This document shows positions 16,214 to 24,868 of a stretch of 64,000 nucleotides of DNA, in pieces. The notes beneath the pieces are model-generated. The model ran no database searches. It was not told the DNA's origin and saw nothing but the letters and a program-made list of their open reading frames with translations. Each line of letters starts with the position of its first letter. Positions within the stretch are counted from its first letter, which is position 1. Source of the DNA: Metabacillus bambusae (GTDB taxonomy: Bacteria; Bacillota; Bacilli; Bacillales; Bacillaceae); NCBI RefSeq assembly GCF_017497975.1, contig NZ_JAGDEL010000004.1:124001-188000 (forward strand), written 5' to 3'. Position numbers and translations under genes: made by a program.

Positions 16214-17080
16214 ATGGAAAAGAAGGACTGGATAATCCTCCAAACAGTACAAGAAGAAAAGAATATTACTAAAGCAGCTGATCGTCTTTTTATGTCACAA
16301 CCTACTCTTACATACCGACTACAGCAAATTGAAAAAGAATATGATATTAAACTTCTCTATAGAGGAAGAAGAGGTGTTGAATTTACCCAACAAGGAGAAT
16401 TCCTCGTAAAATATGCTGATAAAATGTTAACGCAATTAAGAGACATGGAAGAGGAACTTTGGAATTTAGGTGATAATGTCAGAGGAACACTTAGACTTAG
16501 TGTTGCCAGAGCCATTGCTCTTTATCAGTTACCAAAAATTTTAAGATTATTTAGTGAGCAGCATCCTAAGGTAGATTTCAATATAAATACAGGGCTAAAT
16601 TTAGATCTAATTCAATCAATCTATAAACAGGATTCACATATTGGAATCGTAAGAGGTAATCATCATTGGCCATATGAAAAAAAAATCATTACAGAGGAAA
16701 ATATCTGTGTCATATCTAACAAAGAAATCGATATAAAAGATCTACCTACAATGAGAAGGATTTGCTACAACACTGATCCAGCATTGAATATGGTGATAGA
16801 CAATTGGTGGAAAGACAACTTTTCCACTCCCCCATTAGTTACAATGAATGTAGATAATATGGAAATAGCCAAAAGGATGGCTTCAAATGACTTAGGCTAT
16901 TCCATTGTCCCAAGTATTATTCTTGAAGATCACGACAAACTATTTAGAATTAACCTAACTAATGATAAAGGCGAGTATATTAAATGGACTACATGGATCC
17001 TGTATCGTAAGGAATTTCTATCTCTTTCTATGGTTAAGGAATTTGTTGATTTTATCACAAATTATTTTGATGAGCCTTAA
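16214..17080 (+). CDS. LysR family transcriptional regulator (locus A)
   Basis: 288 residues from ATG 16214 (AAGGA at about 16201-16205; the longer frame from 16163 lacks a site). N-terminal winged HTH (about 4-62; NITKAADRLFMSQPTLTYRLQQIE) and a periplasmic-binding-like effector domain (about 88-285). Very similar in pattern to the LysR at 30769 (both DW.IL at the start, GTLRL, HIG.VRG, NWW, GY..(V/M)PS), so the two control related loci. It probably activates the divergent dehydrogenase-aldolase-kinase-transporter operon and perhaps the RraA-like gene behind it. Confidence 0.87.
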   Translation: MEKKDWIILQTVQEEKNITKAADRLFMSQPTLTYRLQQIEKEYDIKLLYRGRRGVEFTQQGEFLVKYADKMLTQLRDMEEELWNLGDNVRGTLRLSVARAIALYQLPKILRLFSEQHPKVDFNINTGLNLDLIQSIYKQDSHIGIVRGNHHWPYEKKIITEENICVISNKEIDIKDLPTMRRICYNTDPALNMVIDNWWKDNFSTPPLVTMNVDNMEIAKRMASNDLGYSIVPSIILEDHDKLFRINLTNDKGEYIKWTTWILYRKEFLSLSMVKEFVDFITNYFDEP

Positions 17081-17133
17081 TCGAACGTCTCTTTCCTTCC
17101 CTGCCTATTTATATCATCCTTAAGGTATAGAAA

Positions 17134-17157
17134 AATCCTATGGTATTCCATAGGATT
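17134..17157 (+). promoter_or_regulatory. perfect dyad between lysR and the RraA-like gene
   Basis: AATCCTATGG-TATT-CCATAGGATT forms a perfect 10-bp stem with a four-base loop about 75 bp upstream of the next start codon. A moderate T-rich tail follows, so it can act as the lysR terminator; its symmetry also allows an operator role. Confidence 0.5.
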
Positions 17158-17232
17158 AACTTATTTTATACACATCAATAGATAGCAGTATAATAAAGTT
17201 AGTACTTAATATTCTTATAGGGGGAAAAAACT

Positions 17233-17850
17233 ATGGAAAATTTATTCTCATCATTTCAAAACATACCAACTACATGTATATCTGATGTGTTCGAAGGTCT
17301 TAATAATCTAGACCCATCTATTAAACCTTTAAAAGAAGATTATAAATTTGCAGGAAGAGCTTTAACTGTAAAAATGCCTGTCGGTGACAATCTTGTTGTA
17401 TTAAAAGCAATAAGAGAAGCAAAGCCAGGTGATGTCATCGTTATTGATGCTAAAGGAGATCAATACCGAGCAATTGCTGGTGATTTTGTTGTAGGTATGG
17501 CACAGACCCTCGGTGTAAGCGCTATAGTTGTTGATGGCGTAATTAGAGATATTGTTGGAATTAAAAACTTAAACTTCCCGGTATTCTGTAAGGGCACAGC
17601 TGTTGCTGCAAGCGGAAAAGCCGGTGTTGGTGAAATCAATGTACCAATTTCATGTGGTGGAACAGCCATTCAGCCTGGGGACATCATTGTAGGTGATGCA
17701 GATGGAGTGGTAGTAATTCCACAATCAATTGGACAAGAAGTATTAGAAAAATCACGCGATAAACTTAAAAAAGATGAGCTAAGAGAGCAGACGGTATCAG
17801 GTAATGTAGAGGAAATCAAGAAATACCTAGATCATATGCTATCTAAGTAA
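17233..17850 (+). CDS. RraA-like / HMG-type aldolase family protein
   Basis: 205 residues of the RraA fold. Catalytic HMG/CHA aldolases of this fold carry the phosphate/pyruvate loop and an Arg-Asp pair, seen here as VVDGVIRDIVGI (about 98-109) after the GDFVVGMAQ segment. Such enzymes cleave 4-hydroxy-2-oxo acids, or decarboxylate oxaloacetate, with Mg2+. RraA proteins that inhibit RNase E lack these residues, and an enzymatic role is favoured here next to organic-acid genes. GGGGG precedes ATG 17233. It forms a pair with the MFS gene downstream. Confidence 0.82.
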   Translation: MENLFSSFQNIPTTCISDVFEGLNNLDPSIKPLKEDYKFAGRALTVKMPVGDNLVVLKAIREAKPGDVIVIDAKGDQYRAIAGDFVVGMAQTLGVSAIVVDGVIRDIVGIKNLNFPVFCKGTAVAASGKAGVGEINVPISCGGTAIQPGDIIVGDADGVVVIPQSIGQEVLEKSRDKLKKDELREQTVSGNVEEIKKYLDHMLSK

Positions 17851-17859
17851 AATTTCGTA

Positions 17860-17887
17860 GGAAGGGGATTTGTCCCTTCCTTTTCTT
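17860..17887 (+). terminator. terminator or attenuator between the aldolase and MFS genes
   Basis: GGAAGGG-GATTTGT-CCCTTCC followed by TTTTCTT starts 10 bp after the aldolase stop codon. The MFS ribosome-binding site follows only 16 bp later, so partial read-through probably feeds the MFS gene. Confidence 0.65.
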
Positions 17888-17915
17888 ATTCCAAAAAAAT
17901 TTAGAGGTGGCCTTT

Positions 17916-19103
17916 ATGGTATTACGCAGTGTATTACTTATTATTCTAGGTTTTCAGGTGGCTCTTAATCTTACAAGACCTATTATTACGTTATATGCCT
18001 CTGATATGGGAGCAACTACATTTGAAATTGGAATTCTTACTGCGGCATTCGCATTCTTCCCTTTAATATTTGCTATACAGGCCGGGAGGATAGCAGACAA
18101 AATAGGGGACCGTTTACCTGTTTTATTTGGACTAATCGGTCTAGCGATAGGGATGTTTTTCCCTTATGTATTTCATTCAATTTGGGCTCTATATGTTAGT
18201 CAATTTATTGTAGGAGTTTCAAATGTATTTATTGCTGTTTCCCTACAGAATGTCCTGGGAAATGTTTCAAATAACGAAAATCGCGATCAGTACTTTAGTA
18301 TGTTTGGCATGGCTGTCGCTTCTGGCCAATTAATTGGTCCTATTTTGGGAGGTTATATATCTGAGCATTATAGCTATTCAAGTGCTTTTCTAACTGCATT
18401 ATTTATCAGTTTAGCACCTATCCTATTATTTAATAGAATACCAGTTATTTTAAAGAAAAGTGTTACTAAAAAAGAAAGTTTGAAATCATCTATAGGCTTA
18501 TTAAAGGAGCCTGCTTTAAAGAAAGCATTAATTTCAAGTGCACTCGTGTTATATTCCAAAGATATCTTTATTGCCTACTTTCCATTATTCGCAAAACAAC
18601 ATGGTATATCTAACACAACAATAGGTTGGATTATCGCCTTGCAAGGTTTATCCATGATCATTGTTCGTTTTATTTTACCAGCAGTATCTAAATTATGGGG
18701 AAGAGAAAGAGTATTATGGATTTCAATTATTACTGCTGGAGTCTCGTTTCTTTTAATTCCAATTTCTTCTAAAGTTTTCATCTTATGCATTTTAAGCTGC
18801 TTAATGGGATTTGGCCTAGGTTGTGGGCAGCCAATTTCAATGTCTACAACTTATAACGCTTCACCAAAAAATAGAACTGGTGAAGTCCTCGGTTTACGCC
18901 TATCGTCAAACCGTTTGTCACAATTAATAGCACCTTTATTCTTTGGAATAATCGGAACTTGGCTTGGAGTCATTTCGGTTTTCATTGTAAGTGGAATGTT
19001 CTTAATTGGAGGATCATTTTTTGTAAAAATTAGAAAGAAGGGAAAACAAGTTGAAGGAGAAGGTATGATAATAGAAAAAAAAGAAGTAAAAAATGGTTAC
19101 TAG
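17916..19103 (+). CDS. MFS transporter (locus A)
   Basis: About 395 residues, 12 transmembrane helices, motif A GRIADKIGDRLP between helices 2 and 3. ATG 17916 is chosen because AGAGGTGG ends five bases before it; a GTG at 17907 overlaps that site. Its place behind the RraA-like aldolase gene suggests a role in uptake or release of the organic acid handled by locus A. The family gives no further clue to substrate. Confidence 0.83.
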   Translation: MVLRSVLLIILGFQVALNLTRPIITLYASDMGATTFEIGILTAAFAFFPLIFAIQAGRIADKIGDRLPVLFGLIGLAIGMFFPYVFHSIWALYVSQFIVGVSNVFIAVSLQNVLGNVSNNENRDQYFSMFGMAVASGQLIGPILGGYISEHYSYSSAFLTALFISLAPILLFNRIPVILKKSVTKKESLKSSIGLLKEPALKKALISSALVLYSKDIFIAYFPLFAKQHGISNTTIGWIIALQGLSMIIVRFILPAVSKLWGRERVLWISIITAGVSFLLIPISSKVFILCILSCLMGFGLGCGQPISMSTTYNASPKNRTGEVLGLRLSSNRLSQLIAPLFFGIIGTWLGVISVFIVSGMFLIGGSFFVKIRKKGKQVEGEGMIIEKKEVKNGY

Positions 19104-19122
19104 TAATAGCAACCATTTTTTA
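19090..19122 (+). terminator. terminator overlapping the MFS stop codon
   Basis: AAAATGGTT and AACCATTTT flank a 12-base loop that contains the TAG stop; TTTATTTG follows. It also faces the convergent methyltransferase gene. Confidence 0.7.
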
Positions 19123-19147
19123 TTTGAGTATATCTTCATTTCCAAAA

Positions 19148-19936
19148 TTATTCCTTTTTAAAAAGTACCATCCATTCATCAATTGTAATGGACTTAATAT
19201 CTTTATCCATTGCAACTACCCCACAGTAGTCTTGCATTTTCTTTTCCCCCTGTAAAATGTGTTTTTCCACCATTTGTACTTGTTCTTCAGATTCTGTAGT
19301 ACGTCTCACCCACACAGGAAAATCAAAGACCTTCTTTTTAATACGAGACTTTTCTATTTGTAGCCCAGCATCCTCTGCCCATCCTTCCCACTCTTCAATC
19401 TGGTAGCAACGAACATGACTATCATCTCTAAGCTTTTCAAGTTTATTAATAAAGTGATCGAGTTTTTCATCTTTTGGGACGATATTGTCAATCAATAACA
19501 GTTTTCCGCCTTTTTTAAGTACTCTTACCGACTCTTCTAGGAACATTCTTGGATTAGGAAAATGATGTGCCGCAATTCTGCAGGTTACGATATCAAATGT
19601 TTCATCAAGAAAAGGTAATTTTTCAGCATCGGCTTCTATATATGAGACATTTACACTTTTCTCAGAAATGTTTTTTCTAGCTTCTGCCAGCATTTTTGTT
19701 GTCAAATCGGTTGTGCAAACATGATACACATAAGGAGCTAATTTTTTTGTTACATGTCCGCCACCAGTTGCAACATCTAATACCCACCAATTAGTGTCCG
19801 GTTTCAACCAATCTATCATAAGAGAAAGGTCATCCCCTTTAGCATGGGTCTCGCTTGTTACGTATTTTTCGGCATTCTTTCCGAACTGACCCTTGACTCT
19901 TTCCTTAATTTCCCTATTAGTCTTTTCATTCCCCAT
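19148..19936 (-). CDS. class I SAM-dependent methyltransferase (UbiE/YcgJ-like)
   Basis: 262 residues. SAM-binding motif I is VLDVATGGGHVTKKLAPY (about 52-69). Motif II/III positions are seen in ADAEKLPFLDETFDIVTCRIAAHHF and VRVLKKGGKLLLID. Length and layout match YcgJ-like small-molecule methyltransferases. The acceptor is unknown. It stands alone, convergent with the MFS gene, with GGGGGAGAAG upstream of ATG 19936. Confidence 0.85.
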   Translation of the reverse strand: MGNEKTNREIKERVKGQFGKNAEKYVTSETHAKGDDLSLMIDWLKPDTNWWVLDVATGGGHVTKKLAPYVYHVCTTDLTTKMLAEARKNISEKSVNVSYIEADAEKLPFLDETFDIVTCRIAAHHFPNPRMFLEESVRVLKKGGKLLLIDNIVPKDEKLDHFINKLEKLRDDSHVRCYQIEEWEGWAEDAGLQIEKSRIKKKVFDFPVWVRRTTESEEQVQMVEKHILQGEKKMQDYCGVVAMDKDIKSITIDEWMVLFKKE

Positions 19937-20109
19937 TTCTTCTCCCCCTTATTGGTTAAATGTATCTCTAAGCTTATCTATATTGTTATTTAACTGTAAA
20001 ATGCTATTTCCATCCAATACAAAAAATCTATCTATTTCAATTAAATATTTCTATTTATATTTATCATGATTGATTCTTTTTTGGCCATTCTACAGTGGTA
20101 AACTTATAT

Positions 20110-20123
20110 TAGGTAAATACCTA
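20110..20123 (+). promoter_or_regulatory. small inverted repeat upstream of the DUF6282 gene
   Basis: TAGGTA-AA-TACCTA lies 24 bp upstream of ATG 20147. It could be a regulator site; no matching repressor can be assigned. Confidence 0.35.
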
Positions 20124-20146
20124 TTTTATTTGAAAGGAAGATACAT

Positions 20147-20977
20147 ATGATCGATTTAAACGGTGTGATCGACTTACACATTCATTCAGCTCCTGACATT
20201 AGAGTTCGATCTCATAATGATCTTGAACTTGCTGAACAAGCAACCAAAGTTGGGGCAAAAGCAATTGTCATCAAATCTCATCATACACCTACCATGGATA
20301 GAGCTTGGATTGTAAATCAGGTTTATCCGGAAACAAATGTATTTGGAAGCATTACACTTAACCATACAGTTGGGGGATTTAACCCTTATGCAGTTGATTA
20401 CGCTTTAGAACTAGGGGCAAAAATTGTTTGGCTTCCTACTATTCATGCAAAAAACCATCGACAAAAGGAAGGGAAAAGTGGGGGATTAGAGCCTGTTCAG
20501 CATAACAAGATTGTACCCGGCCTAGTTGATATCTTTAAAATAATAGCTGAAAAGAAAGCGATTCTTGCCACAGGACACTTATCACCCAAAGAAATATTTT
20601 TTGTAGTCGATGAAGCAAAAAAACAAGGTGTGGAAAAAATTGTTGTAACTCACCCAGAGTTTCACATCGTAGGATTGACACTAGCAGACCAAAAAAGACT
20701 TCTAGATGATTTTAATGTTTACTTTGAACGCACGTATGCTCAGCCAATTGGGGGTGGGAAATATCAATCAAATCTATCCGTGAACTTAAAGGCGATTGAA
20801 GAATTAGGCTATCATTCTACAATTGTATCAACAGATGGGGGACAAATTGAAAACCCAAAATGGAACAAAGCTTTATCTACCTATATTCAATTCCTTTTTG
20901 ACAATGATGTACCCACAAAAGCAATTGATACAATGACTAAGCATACCCCTGCAAAATTATTAGGACTAGATAGTTAA
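20147..20977 (+). CDS. DUF6282 family metal-dependent hydrolase-like protein
   Basis: 276 residues resembling the amidohydrolase/PHP-type TIM barrel. The metal-site motif DLHIHSAPD (about 9-17) opens the protein, followed by IKSHHTPT (about 44-51), a His in [16 protein letters not shown], and the late Asp in STDGG. Members often sit beside organic-acid and racemase-fold genes and are uncharacterised. GAAAGGAAG precedes ATG 20147. Lactonase or amidase activity on a locus A/B intermediate would fit; this is inference. Confidence 0.75.
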   Translation: MIDLNGVIDLHIHSAPDIRVRSHNDLELAEQATKVGAKAIVIKSHHTPTMDRAWIVNQVYPETNVFGSITLNHTVGGFNPYAVDYALELGAKIVWLPTIHAKNHRQKEGKSGGLEPVQHNKIVPGLVDIFKIIAEKKAILATGHLSPKEIFFVVDEAKKQGVEKIVVTHPEFHIVGLTLADQKRLLDDFNVYFERTYAQPIGGGKYQSNLSVNLKAIEELGYHSTIVSTDGGQIENPKWNKALSTYIQFLFDNDVPTKAIDTMTKHTPAKLLGLDS

Positions 20978-21119
20978 TAAAAAATCATTTGTTATATTCA
21001 TTTTTTCTATTGAAAACAATCAATATTTACTATACCTAAATAATAACGTTCCCTATTTAATATGTACCTTCTACCCCCGATATAACAAATGTAAGAAATA
21101 CTTCTTTAGGGGTGTAATT

Positions 21120-22865
21120 ATGCAGAAGAAAATGCAAAATAGTATATCTGGTAAACTAATGATCATTATTATTGTTATCGTTGCTTTTACAGGAATAACA
21201 GTTGGGGGTACAGGTTATTTCCTGGCGAAAAAACAATTAACAGAGGCGGGGAAAAGCCAATTAAAACAAATTGTTGAAGGTTCTCTCGTTCTATTGGATG
21301 AATTAAATACTCAGGTCAAAAACAAAGAATTAACCCTCGATGAGGCAAAAGAAAAAGCACGTCAGCAATTACTAGGACCCAAGTTGGTTAACAATGAAGG
21401 GTATGATTTCACACAGTCTTCTTTTTCGTATAAGAATGAAGGCTATCTTGTAGCATATGGATCTGACTACTCTGCTCAGCTACATCCAACGAATCCTGTT
21501 GGTCAAATATCCGATGATACGACAGATCGTGAAAAAATGGTTCAAGCTGCACAATCTCCTCAGTCTGAAAACCATTATTATATTTTTTCAGATGAAGATG
21601 AAGAGACAGGAAAGTACAAAAATAAAATAGCTTATATGGAAAATTATGAACCTTGGGGTTGGAATGTAGGTATCATTGTTTTTGAAGATGAATTTTATTC
21701 CGAACTTCATATTGTACGAAACTATATGATTTTGATTACTGTATCAATAGCATTTCTAAGTATTTTATTATTTTATTTTGCTAGCAAGAAAAAATTACGA
21801 CTCTTAAGAGAAGTTACCTCTGCATCAATTAATGTATCAAACGGTAATATTGTAAGCGCTAAATTACCTGAAGCAAAAGATGAGATCGGACAATTAGGCT
21901 TTGCGTATAATCAAATGTCAGATCAGCTTAGACAACTTATTAACGGTTTACAAAATACTAGCAATCATCTACTTGAATCTGCAAATGATTTATCAGCTGT
22001 TTCCGAAGAAACTTTAGCGACAAGTGAAGAAATTGGAATGACTATATCCGAAATCTCTTCTGGAGCTCTTGCGCAATCAACTGATCTAGCCGAAATTGAT
22101 AAAAGTGTTTCATTACTCAATCAATCTCTAGAACGAATGAATGATCACAATAACTCAATTAAAGAAATGACAAATAATTCAGAAGCTGCAACACATCATG
22201 GTAAGCATATCATCATGAAACTAAAAGAATCGAATTCTATCGCTTTTAATGCTTCGACCGATGCAAGTATAGGGGTTGCAAATCTATCAAAAAAAGTAAA
22301 AGATATCTCTCGCATTACAGATACAATTGAAAGTATTGCTTCTGAAACGAACTTACTGGCACTCAATGCAAGTATTGAAGCAGCTAGAGCCGGTGAGAAC
22401 GGAAAAGGGTTTGCTGTTGTTGCTAATGAAGTCCGGAAATTAGCCGAACAATCTAATCAAGCAACAAAACAAATTCAACAAATGATTACAGCAATAGAAA
22501 CTGAAACGGATAAAACGGTATTGTTAATGACAGATACAATTGACCGTTCACAGGATCTAAAAGACTCCGTTATTGAGACTGAGAATGAATTTTTACAAAT
22601 TTCTTCAGCAATTTCCCAGACAAAACAAGCAGTCGAATCACTTAGTAAAGAACTTGAAATATTGACCAATCAAAACAAGAGCATTACCACTGCAATCAAT
22701 AATGCTTCAAGTGTTGCCGAACAATCTGCATCGTCAGTAGAAGCAATTACAACCTCTATAGATGAACAAATAATAGCAATTTCAAATATTTCAACATCTG
22801 CCGAAAATCTATGTGATCTTAGTCAGAAATTGACGAGTATGATTAAAAAATATCATTTAAAGTGA
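21120..22865 (+). CDS. methyl-accepting chemotaxis protein with Cache domain
   Basis: 581 residues. Transmembrane helix 1 (about 12-34), an extracellular single-Cache-type sensor (about 40-195; contains [16 protein letters not shown]), transmembrane helix 2 (about 200-222), HAMP (about 225-278) and a long cytoplasmic coiled coil. The signalling tip is intact: [20 protein letters not shown], then [23 protein letters not shown] precedes ATG 21120. Single-Cache receptors often sense small carboxylates, so its place between two organic-acid loci suggests taxis to their substrate. Confidence 0.9.
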   Translation: MQKKMQNSISGKLMIIIIVIVAFTGITVGGTGYFLAKKQLTEAGKSQLKQIVEGSLVLLDELNTQVKNKELTLDEAKEKARQQLLGPKLVNNEGYDFTQSSFSYKNEGYLVAYGSDYSAQLHPTNPVGQISDDTTDREKMVQAAQSPQSENHYYIFSDEDEETGKYKNKIAYMENYEPWGWNVGIIVFEDEFYSELHIVRNYMILITVSIAFLSILLFYFASKKKLRLLREVTSASINVSNGNIVSAKLPEAKDEIGQLGFAYNQMSDQLRQLINGLQNTSNHLLESANDLSAVSEETLATSEEIGMTISEISSGALAQSTDLAEIDKSVSLLNQSLERMNDHNNSIKEMTNNSEAATHHGKHIIMKLKESNSIAFNASTDASIGVANLSKKVKDISRITDTIESIASETNLLALNASIEAARAGENGKGFAVVANEVRKLAEQSNQATKQIQQMITAIETETDKTVLLMTDTIDRSQDLKDSVIETENEFLQISSAISQTKQAVESLSKELEILTNQNKSITTAINNASSVAEQSASSVEAITTSIDEQIIAISNISTSAENLCDLSQKLTSMIKKYHLK

Positions 22866-22974
22866 GTGATTCTATACTAAGAGAATATAATGAATGGAAA
22901 TTTTCCAGGACACAGATACTAAAGGTTATTAGTGAGCAATAAGATTCTATCATTAAACTATCTTGAATTTTAAA

Positions 22975-23082
22975 AAGAGGCTGACACCTCCCAACATTAC
23001 TAATATATAGTAGCCTGTAACGTTTAAAGTGCTGTATATTGTGTTGGAGGGGTCTGACCCTTTGGTTTTGAGTCACCCTCTT
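22975..23082 (-). repeat. dispersed hairpin repeat, copy A
   Basis: This 108-bp stretch is nearly identical to the reverse complement of 46303-46423 but lacks about 13 bp near its left end. The shared core includes ACCTCCCAACATTACTAATA and GGAGGGGTCTGACCC. The outer ends and the TGTTGGAGGGGTC/GACACCTCCCAACA arms fold back on each other. Confidence 0.85.
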
Positions 23083-23119
23083 TTCACATAAATAAAAGAC
23101 AATTGTTAAATTCCATCAA

Positions 23120-23148
23120 AAAAGGGCTGATAATGCATCAGCCCTTTA
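23120..23148 (-). terminator. terminator of the locus B operon
   Basis: AAAGGGCTGAT and ATCAGCCCTTT form a strong stem; on the minus strand six T follow. It resembles the hairpin at 27419-27443 and appears to have been duplicated with it. Confidence 0.75.
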
Positions 23149-23240
23149 GTTGCTTATTTACTTAGTTATCTCAACAGGAAGTTTGTCTTTATAAATACAT
23201 CAAGCATTGCAATCAAACTTCCTCTTCATCTTTTTTTTAG
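23149..23240 (-). pseudogene. duplicated 3' remnant of the HPr-like gene
   Basis: The sequence aligns base for base, with a few changes and small indels, to the end of the HPr-like gene at 27444-27530. Both contain TATCTCAACAGGAAGTTTGT, then TCAAGCATTGC and CCTCTTCATCTTT. The adjacent hairpin is also shared. Only the last 25-30 codons are represented and the frame is broken, so this is a relic of a duplication spanning the racemase/LacI/HisD block. Confidence 0.75.
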
Positions 23241-23248
23241 CTTGATTA

Positions 23249-24016
23249 TTACCAAACAGTCCATCCACCATCAACAAACAATGTTTGACCAGTGACCATA
23301 TTAGATGATGAGGAACTTAGAAAAACTAATGCTCCGAAAAGGTCTTCTGGTTTTGCAAGCCTCCCTATAGGGATCCGATTCAGAACATCCATTTTGAAGT
23401 CAGTATCTTTAAACATTTCCTTCGTCATTGGTGTCTCTATGAATGTTGGTGCAATTGAATTAACATTAATTCCAAACTTTGCCCATTCAATAGCTAATGC
23501 ACGTGTTTGTTGCATTAAGCCACCTTTACTGGAACAATAAGCACTTCTATTAAAATAACCAACTATTGCCATTTGAGAAGACATATTAATAATTTTCCCA
23601 TAATTATTTTCTTTCATATATTTACTAACTGCCTTATTACAGAAAAATACACTTTTAAGATTGAGGTCAAGCACCTGATCCCAATCTTCTTCTGTTACTT
23701 CTTCTGCTGGCTTTGCAATATTAACCCCAGCATTATTAACTAGGATATCTATTCTACCAAAATGATTATATATACCTTCAACAATAGAAGGTAGTTGGTC
23801 AACTTTTGTCATATCACATGGGACAGCTAAGGCTTTAAATCCTGAATTGTTAAGTTCGTTCGCAAAGGATTCTAGCTTTTCTTCATTTCTTGCAATAAGA
23901 GCTACACTCGCACCATAACTTGCCAATAATCTTGAGATCTCCTGACCAATTCCCTGACTTGCTCCTGTGATAATTGCTACTCTCCCTGTAAGGTCAAACA
24001 TATTTTTCACATCCAA
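23249..24016 (-). CDS. short-chain dehydrogenase/reductase (SDR)
   Basis: 255 residues, classical SDR. Cofactor motif TGASQGIG (about 18-25), NNAG (about 93-96), catalytic Ser in INMSSQ and YCSSK (Tyr/Lys) are present. The C-terminus QTLFVDGGWTVW is typical of gluconate 5-dehydrogenase-like and related polyol or hydroxy-acid dehydrogenases. Last gene of the locus B minus-strand series, 78 bp after the racemase-fold gene. It may form a redox pair with the HpsN-type enzyme upstream. Confidence 0.87.
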   Translation of the reverse strand: MDVKNMFDLTGRVAIITGASQGIGQEISRLLASYGASVALIARNEEKLESFANELNNSGFKALAVPCDMTKVDQLPSIVEGIYNHFGRIDILVNNAGVNIAKPAEEVTEEDWDQVLDLNLKSVFFCNKAVSKYMKENNYGKIINMSSQMAIVGYFNRSAYCSSKGGLMQQTRALAIEWAKFGINVNSIAPTFIETPMTKEMFKDTDFKMDVLNRIPIGRLAKPEDLFGALVFLSSSSSNMVTGQTLFVDGGWTVW

Positions 24017-24094
24017 TTAGATCTCCCTACCTTCATATATTTATTATTTTCTAGACTAGGAGAACTGACCTCTTTACCAATAAATTATTACATT

Positions 24095-24784
24095 TTATTT
24101 AGTTTGTTTTAGTAGATTTAAAATGGCCTTAACACTTGTTTCTGGACTAGTTAAAATGGGTACTTTTCTTTCTTTTAAACTGTCTAACACTCTTGCTATT
24201 GAAAATTGTGCAAGTAGGATTACTTCATTATCATCCGATAAATTGGCAATTTCTTTTTTTATTATTGCATCATGTTTGTTAATGTCACCATTTTGGAGCG
24301 CTTGAAAAGCCTCTGAAACAACAGTTGTTTGAATAGATATTTCTTTGTTAGCTTCTTCTGCATACCTTTTCAGAAGCTTTGTTGTTGTTGGTCCTGCAGC
24401 CTCAACAGTTGCAATTACACCTATTTTTTGTGCCATATTAACGGCTTGCTCTAACATACTTTGATCAGAACTCATAACAGGAATATCAAAAAGTTCACCT
24501 ATTTTAGCTATATAAGGAGAAAATGATGAACAAGTAAACAAAATAGCATCGACCTTGCTCTCTTCAGCTCGAGCAGCTAAATTAGATAACCTCATAATCA
24601 TTTTTGACGTAATAATACCAGTTTCATTTAATTCATCAAGCAAACCTTCATCCATAAAATTCAGTAGCTTTACTTCAGGTGCGTGCGTTTTAAACTCAGA
24701 TATTATCGGTTGTACCGAATTCATTGTTGCATGTATAAGGCCAATACGGTATGATAATTTTTCCAAATCAACACCACTTTCCAT
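24095..24784 (-). CDS. Asp/Glu racemase-superfamily protein, second paralogue
   Basis: About 229 residues. Same motifs as 13353-14009: IGLIHATMNSVQP, first cysteine in FTCSSFSPY, GVIATVEAAGPTTTKLL, then LLAQFSIARVLD where the second catalytic cysteine would be. The shared double substitution shows one subfamily with an altered mechanism. The start is uncertain: TTG 24802, ATG 24784 or TTG 24766. It lies between LacI and SDR genes in locus B and may act on a related substrate. Confidence 0.8.
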   Translation of the reverse strand: MESGVDLEKLSYRIGLIHATMNSVQPIISEFKTHAPEVKLLNFMDEGLLDELNETGIITSKMIMRLSNLAARAEESKVDAILFTCSSFSPYIAKIGELFDIPVMSSDQSMLEQAVNMAQKIGVIATVEAAGPTTTKLLKRYAEEANKEISIQTTVVSEAFQALQNGDINKHDAIIKKEIANLSDDNEVILLAQFSIARVLDSLKERKVPILTSPETSVKAILNLLKQTK

Positions 24785-24868
24785 AGATTCATTCTTCAAC
24801 AATACATTTAGTATTTAAAGCCTACCAAATGGTCGTAACATTTAATAATTAATATTTAATTGAAAAAG

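Noticed and set aside
22975-23082. CRISPR array or attachment site at the hairpin repeats
   Set aside because: There are only two distant copies, no regular spacers and no cas or integrase genes.
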